Assembly: GCF_963676685.1 (NCBI RefSeq)
Contig: NC_092344.1
Location: 93,712,749 to 93,776,748 of the forward strand
Length of the DNA stretch: 64,000 nucleotides
Reading direction: 5' to 3'
Source: Mytilus edulis
Taxonomy: Eukaryota > Mollusca > Bivalvia > Mytilida > Mytilidae
The translations under genes and the position numbers were made by a program. The notes under the pieces were generated by a model, which saw only the letters and a list, made by a program, of their open reading frames with translations, searched no databases and was not told the DNA's origin. Shown piece after piece: positions 60,474-64,000 of this stretch (positions are counted from its first letter, which is position 1; each line of letters begins with the position of its first letter).

Positions 60474-62870
60474 TTAAGAGGACAACTTTGGAATTTTAGA
60501 TGGTCTTGGTTTGTACTGAGCATACAGTCTCCCCCGACGTCGCTTCTTCTTGGTCATCCATAAACGAATAGATTGATAGGGGTTGAATGATGACGAAACT
60601 GGACCTAACATACTTATTTTCATCATAATGTTAAGTTGTTTTTCTTTCAGAGATGCCCTATATTTACATTTAAGACGGTTTTGTGTACTAAAGCTTCTTT
60701 CACATTCTACGCTTGTCAGACTCAAGCATAGAGCTATCATTGCGAGCTTTGAAAATGCTGGCAAGATGTCTTTGTGTAACAGTATAAGTCTTCTACAAAG
60801 TTGATAAGTGTCACATTTCGAGTATGCACCATTTATCATTCCTTTCAGTCTGATCCATTCCTCCTTCAGTTTTACTCCATCTATTAATGGTTCTACAATC
60901 TTTTCTTTAACTTCTGTTCCTTTAATAAGATTTCCTTCAACAATTTTAGTTTTCTTTTCCTGACCATAAAATTCAGAAAGTCTATCAACGGCATTGTCAG
61001 TCTCTGTGACATCTGCGGCGATAACGCTCAGAGGTTCCAAAACTAAACTAAAATCTGTCAACAGATCTCCGTCCTTCCTGTGCAGTCTTTTCTTAATATT
61101 CTTAGACAAACTTTTTACATAGTCATCTCTGATTGTTTGAAATTCTTTATCCATGGTTACTGAAAAAGAAAGTTTCTCTCCCTTAAGCATTTTCTCATCT
61201 CCTGAAGTTTCAATCATTTTACGCATTTCTAGTAGAGCTTCACCATCAGACACTTTCATGGTTTCAATAATTGCAATTGTTCCTTCAATCAGGGGACGAA
61301 TTTCACTAAACGACAAATTTTTCTTTTGGAAGCTACAGCTAAGTATACTTAGCTCTGTGTGAACGTCTAACATAAAGGCTGTTACTAGTGCAACTTTGTA
61401 GGAACTGAAGTATTTATGTAATCCCTTAGCGACAGGTGATTTTTCAGCAGCAAATTTTGATAACGTTGCTACTATCGAAGAGTAAGATTCAAATACAGCT
61501 TCCACTGCATTTTTTAGGCCAAGCCACCTTACAGAATGAGGATCCTTAACTGACAGTTCTGGTTCATTTAATAACGATTGAATATTTTTTAAAGCAAAAA
61601 CTCGATTTGCTGAGGCAGTTATGAAATTGAATAAATTTGTGAATTTATCTCTAAATTTAACCAAAAAGTCTTTCTCCTTAATGGAGTCAACACAAGCCAG
61701 GTTCAGTCGGTGGACCACACAATGAGTTTGTAGACAATATAGTCAATATTTGCTTTTAATCTGCACACCTACCCCTGTTTTATGCCCTAGCATAACTGCT
61801 GCACCATCAGTTGCTAACGAAACACAATTTTCTAAAGAAATTCCTAAATTTGAAAATTCACCAACAACACAATTTACTATTGTAATTGCACAACCATCAT
61901 TTAAATGTATGTTACTTAGAAAGGTGGTGATAGGTTCAGCATTTTTAACGTATCGAACACAAATAGACAATCTTTTTTCTACCCCTATGTCAGTGCTCTC
62001 ATCCAATATAATTGCGTATATAGGTGATGATTTAATATAATTTACTATTACATTGGTGAGTGTTTTGGCAATACAAGACTGAATTTCCGAAATAGTGTCC
62101 CAGCTTAAATTTGAATATTTGAATTCAAGTCCGTTTTTCTTTTGCAAGTCTAACAGCCCATTCACATTGGTTGTTGGCATTTCATTTTTCGATGCATGGT
62201 AAATTGTGTTGAATAAAATTTTATCATCATTTATAAGGGTGAACTGTGATTCAGAATCTGTTTCAATCTCATCACATTCAAAATCCGAGTCAGTTTTAGT
62301 AATTGGGAAATTTTTATTGACAATATCCAAGTGCTCTGCACTCTCGTTATGTCTTATAACTGCTGAGAGTTGAATATTTGAGGTCCCTTCATGGCCCCAA
62401 ATGCTCGTTATGTTTTTGTCCCTTGTGGCAGATTTACATTCACTGCAATATATATATGCGACCCCCGATTTATCGACTTTTTGTAGCCAAGTATACTTTT
62501 CTTTCCAGGAGAAGAAGGTCTTATCTGACACTGTGTGTCTTTGTTTTTTGCTGGTATTTTCATTTGATGAAGAAACGGCATTGTTGATTATCTCGTTTAT
62601 TATGTCATATGTAAACGGAGTTGTAGCCTCCTCCACTATAGTATTAATTATTTGGCGTGCAAACTTCTGTGCCTCCGCATGGCGGTCTGTTGTCAAATAA
62701 TTCAAAAGACTGTAAGATTTTGCAACTAGCGGTGCTTTTTTTCTGCCTCGCCGACTCATGTTTGCTGAAATAAATTTCATCAACTGGTCCCTTATGTTTA
62801 CCGGGGATACAGTATTGAGCAACATACACTTTATACAGGGACACAGATCAAGTATAATTCTGCCAATCAA
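60474..62870 (-). pseudogene. hAT-like transposase with one in-frame stop
   Basis: One frame of 798 codons broken only by a TGA at 61745-61743 (codon 376). A likely start is Met38 (MSRRGRKK) or Met1. It has a TTF/BED-like zinc finger (C142, C145, H174, H180). A hAT catalytic core includes LDESTDIG (D290) and TDGAAVM (D355) before the stop and VECERSFS (E724) after it, and a C-terminal dimerisation segment follows. It resembles transposase-derived ZNF862- or DUF4371-type proteins. It would cut at the terminal inverted repeats of its element. The single stop could be a recent inactivating mutation, an assembly error, or read through; otherwise the frame is clean. Confidence 0.85.
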
Positions 62871-63153
62871 GATGCAGCTTCTACGCTCTATTTATAGAAC
62901 GGAAGAAGAATTCCCTTAGAGAATTCCTGTTATAAATATTACAAAAATAGATTTACGCGTCAACATTTCATTGATAAGGGTAATTAACGCACTCGACAGC
63001 GATCAGAAGGGTTGAAAACTCATAGCTTTGACATATAATTGGGTTTTGCTCTTCATGAATTGGGTTATTGAACGCAGCAATGGTCATTTGTATTGGGTTA
63101 TCCATTTTTTTTATTGCGTAATCACGCAAATACGCAACTTATCTGGAGCTCTG

Positions 63154-63159
63154 TGCATA
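63154..63159. repeat. Target site duplication, right copy (hAT)
   Basis: TGCATA directly after the right terminal inverted repeat. Confidence 0.75.
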
Positions 63160-63219
63160 GTGCGTGTTCAGTTTTTAAAGGAAAAGAATGTCAACACTAA
63201 AGTGAAACAAAGATAAATG

Positions 63220-63440
63220 AAGGCAACAGTAGTATACCGCTGTTCGAAATTCATTAAATTGATTTAGAAAAAAAAACCAAATCCGGGTTACAAACTAAAA
63301 CTGAGGGAAACACATCAAATATAAGAGGAGAACAACGAAACAACAGAAACACAGCACTAAAATGCAACACACACAGAAACGAACTAAAATAGAACTATGG
63401 CTATTTTACTGACTTGGTACTAAACATGGTGGGTTGAACC
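63220..63440 (-). repeat. Dispersed repeat family D
   Basis: CAACAGTAGTATACCGCTGT and GTTACAAACTAAAACTGAGG match the copy at 3964-4130, same orientation. Confidence 0.65.
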
Positions 63441-63599
63441 TAATACTGTGGCTAGCCAAACCTCCCGCTTTTATGGTAATGTTAAATATAACATTTAAAT
63501 GACAACATTACATGACAGGATTACAATACAAATAAATGGGAGAAAATAAGGACAAAGAAACTCACAAAAATGGGAGAAAATAAGGACAAAGAAACTCAC

Positions 63600-63785
63600 A
63601 AATAATAGCTATCAAAAGATACCAGGTTTATAATTTAATTCGCCAGACGAGCTTTACGTCTACATAAGATTCATCAGTGACGCACGCTCAGATAAAAAAG
63701 TTCGAAAGCTAAGACAAGTACAAAGTTGAAGAGCACTGAGGACTAAAAATTCCAAAAAGTTGTGCCAAATACGGCTAAGGTTATC
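63600..63785 (-). repeat. Dispersed repeat (family E type)
   Basis: TTCGCCAGACGAGCTTTACG and CATCAGTGACGC blocks shared with 17.9 and 30.1 kb. The remaining sequence to the end of the window shows nothing recognisable. Confidence 0.55.
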
Positions 63786-64000
63786 TTCCTTAGTATTTTG
63801 AATAATTCATTTTTTTGCAAACAGTAAATTTATAATGACTATATAATATATAAACATGTTAAAATCGAAGTGGTGATTAACTACAGAATTAAAAAAATCA
63901 ATAAAAAACTACCTAAAACCAGCACATAAAAGCAGTGTCTCAAACGGGAGCAATAATCGGCAGTGTGTGAACCCCGCATAAGATACTAAATTTGTAATTT

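Larger units (their letters stand above)
54909..63153 (-). mobile_element. hAT-like DNA transposon interrupted by an LTR retrotransposon
   Basis: Perfect 16-bp terminal inverted repeats CAGAGCTCCAGATAAG at 54909-54924 and 63138-63153, flanked by TGCATA direct repeats. ATTGGGGTTTT/ATTGGGTTTT motifs repeat near both ends (about 54934, 55030, 55061 and 63038, 63058, 63092), as expected of subterminal transposase-binding sites. The transposase gene lies inside on the minus strand. Removing the 4.5-kb LTR insertion leaves an element of about 3.7 kb. The left part also carries scraps of repeat families A (about 55380-55450) and B (about 55530-55680). Most hAT elements make 8-bp duplications; 6 bp is less usual. 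Confidence 0.8.

Noticed and set aside
1..64000. tRNA, rRNA, CRISPR arrays, operons or ribosome binding sites
   Set aside because: None seen; intron structure and transposons indicate nuclear animal DNA.

Overview
The window looks like AT-rich nuclear DNA of an invertebrate, most likely a bivalve mollusc and probably a mussel (Mytilus-like). The reasons are multi-exon genes with GT-AG introns and secreted or membrane domains (TSP1-like, EGF, Thr-rich mucin), a dense load of short dispersed repeats of a kind I recall from mussel genomes, and LINE, LTR and hAT elements. The taxon is an inference; no rRNA, tRNA or housekeeping gene fixes it. There are no prokaryotic features.

The main content is a small cluster of paralogous single-pass membrane protein genes that I reassembled exon by exon from reading frames, splice sites and phase. 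Gene A (+, 2773-12102, ten exons, 494 aa) has a signal peptide, a TSP1-like module, four EGF modules, a Thr-rich linker, two more EGF modules, a transmembrane (TM) exon and a short tail. Gene B (+, 22764-31322, six exons, 288 aa) has the same plan without the first four EGF modules. Gene C (-, 39285-31669, four exons found, 353 aa) has no visible EGF module; a 185-codon Thr-rich exon built of a 27-bp repeat takes their place. A decayed copy of the first exon lies inside a gene C intron near 35.5 kb, and intact copies of the TM and tail exons of a further paralogue lie at 52.16-52.76 kb (-). Every internal exon before the TM exon is phase 1-1, and the TM exon is exactly 88 nt in all four copies. 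The family therefore has constant ends and a freely changeable middle. I do not recognise it as a named family.

The mobile DNA is layered. A 5'-truncated LINE with a long open RT frame lies antisense in an intron of gene B. A second, shorter copy of its 3' end at 12.55-13.47 kb is split by a ~580-bp inverted-repeat element, and a relative of that element lies at 45.25-45.79 kb. At the right, a hAT-like DNA transposon (54909-63153, perfect 16-bp terminal inverted repeats, 6-bp target duplication) holds a young LTR retrotransposon (55743-60262, LTRs differing at about three positions of 867) that encodes gag and protease plus a C2H2 finger but no polymerase. Degraded retroelement 3' ends, MITEs, foldbacks and microsatellites fill much of the rest.

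Layout: 1-2.7 kb flank with a foldback; 2.7-12.1 gene A; 12.1-22.7 repeats; 22.7-31.3 gene B; 31.7-39.3 gene C, convergent with B and only about 350 bp from it; 39.3-52 repeats; 52.1-52.8 orphan terminal exons; 54.9-63.15 nested transposons; 63.2-64 repeats.
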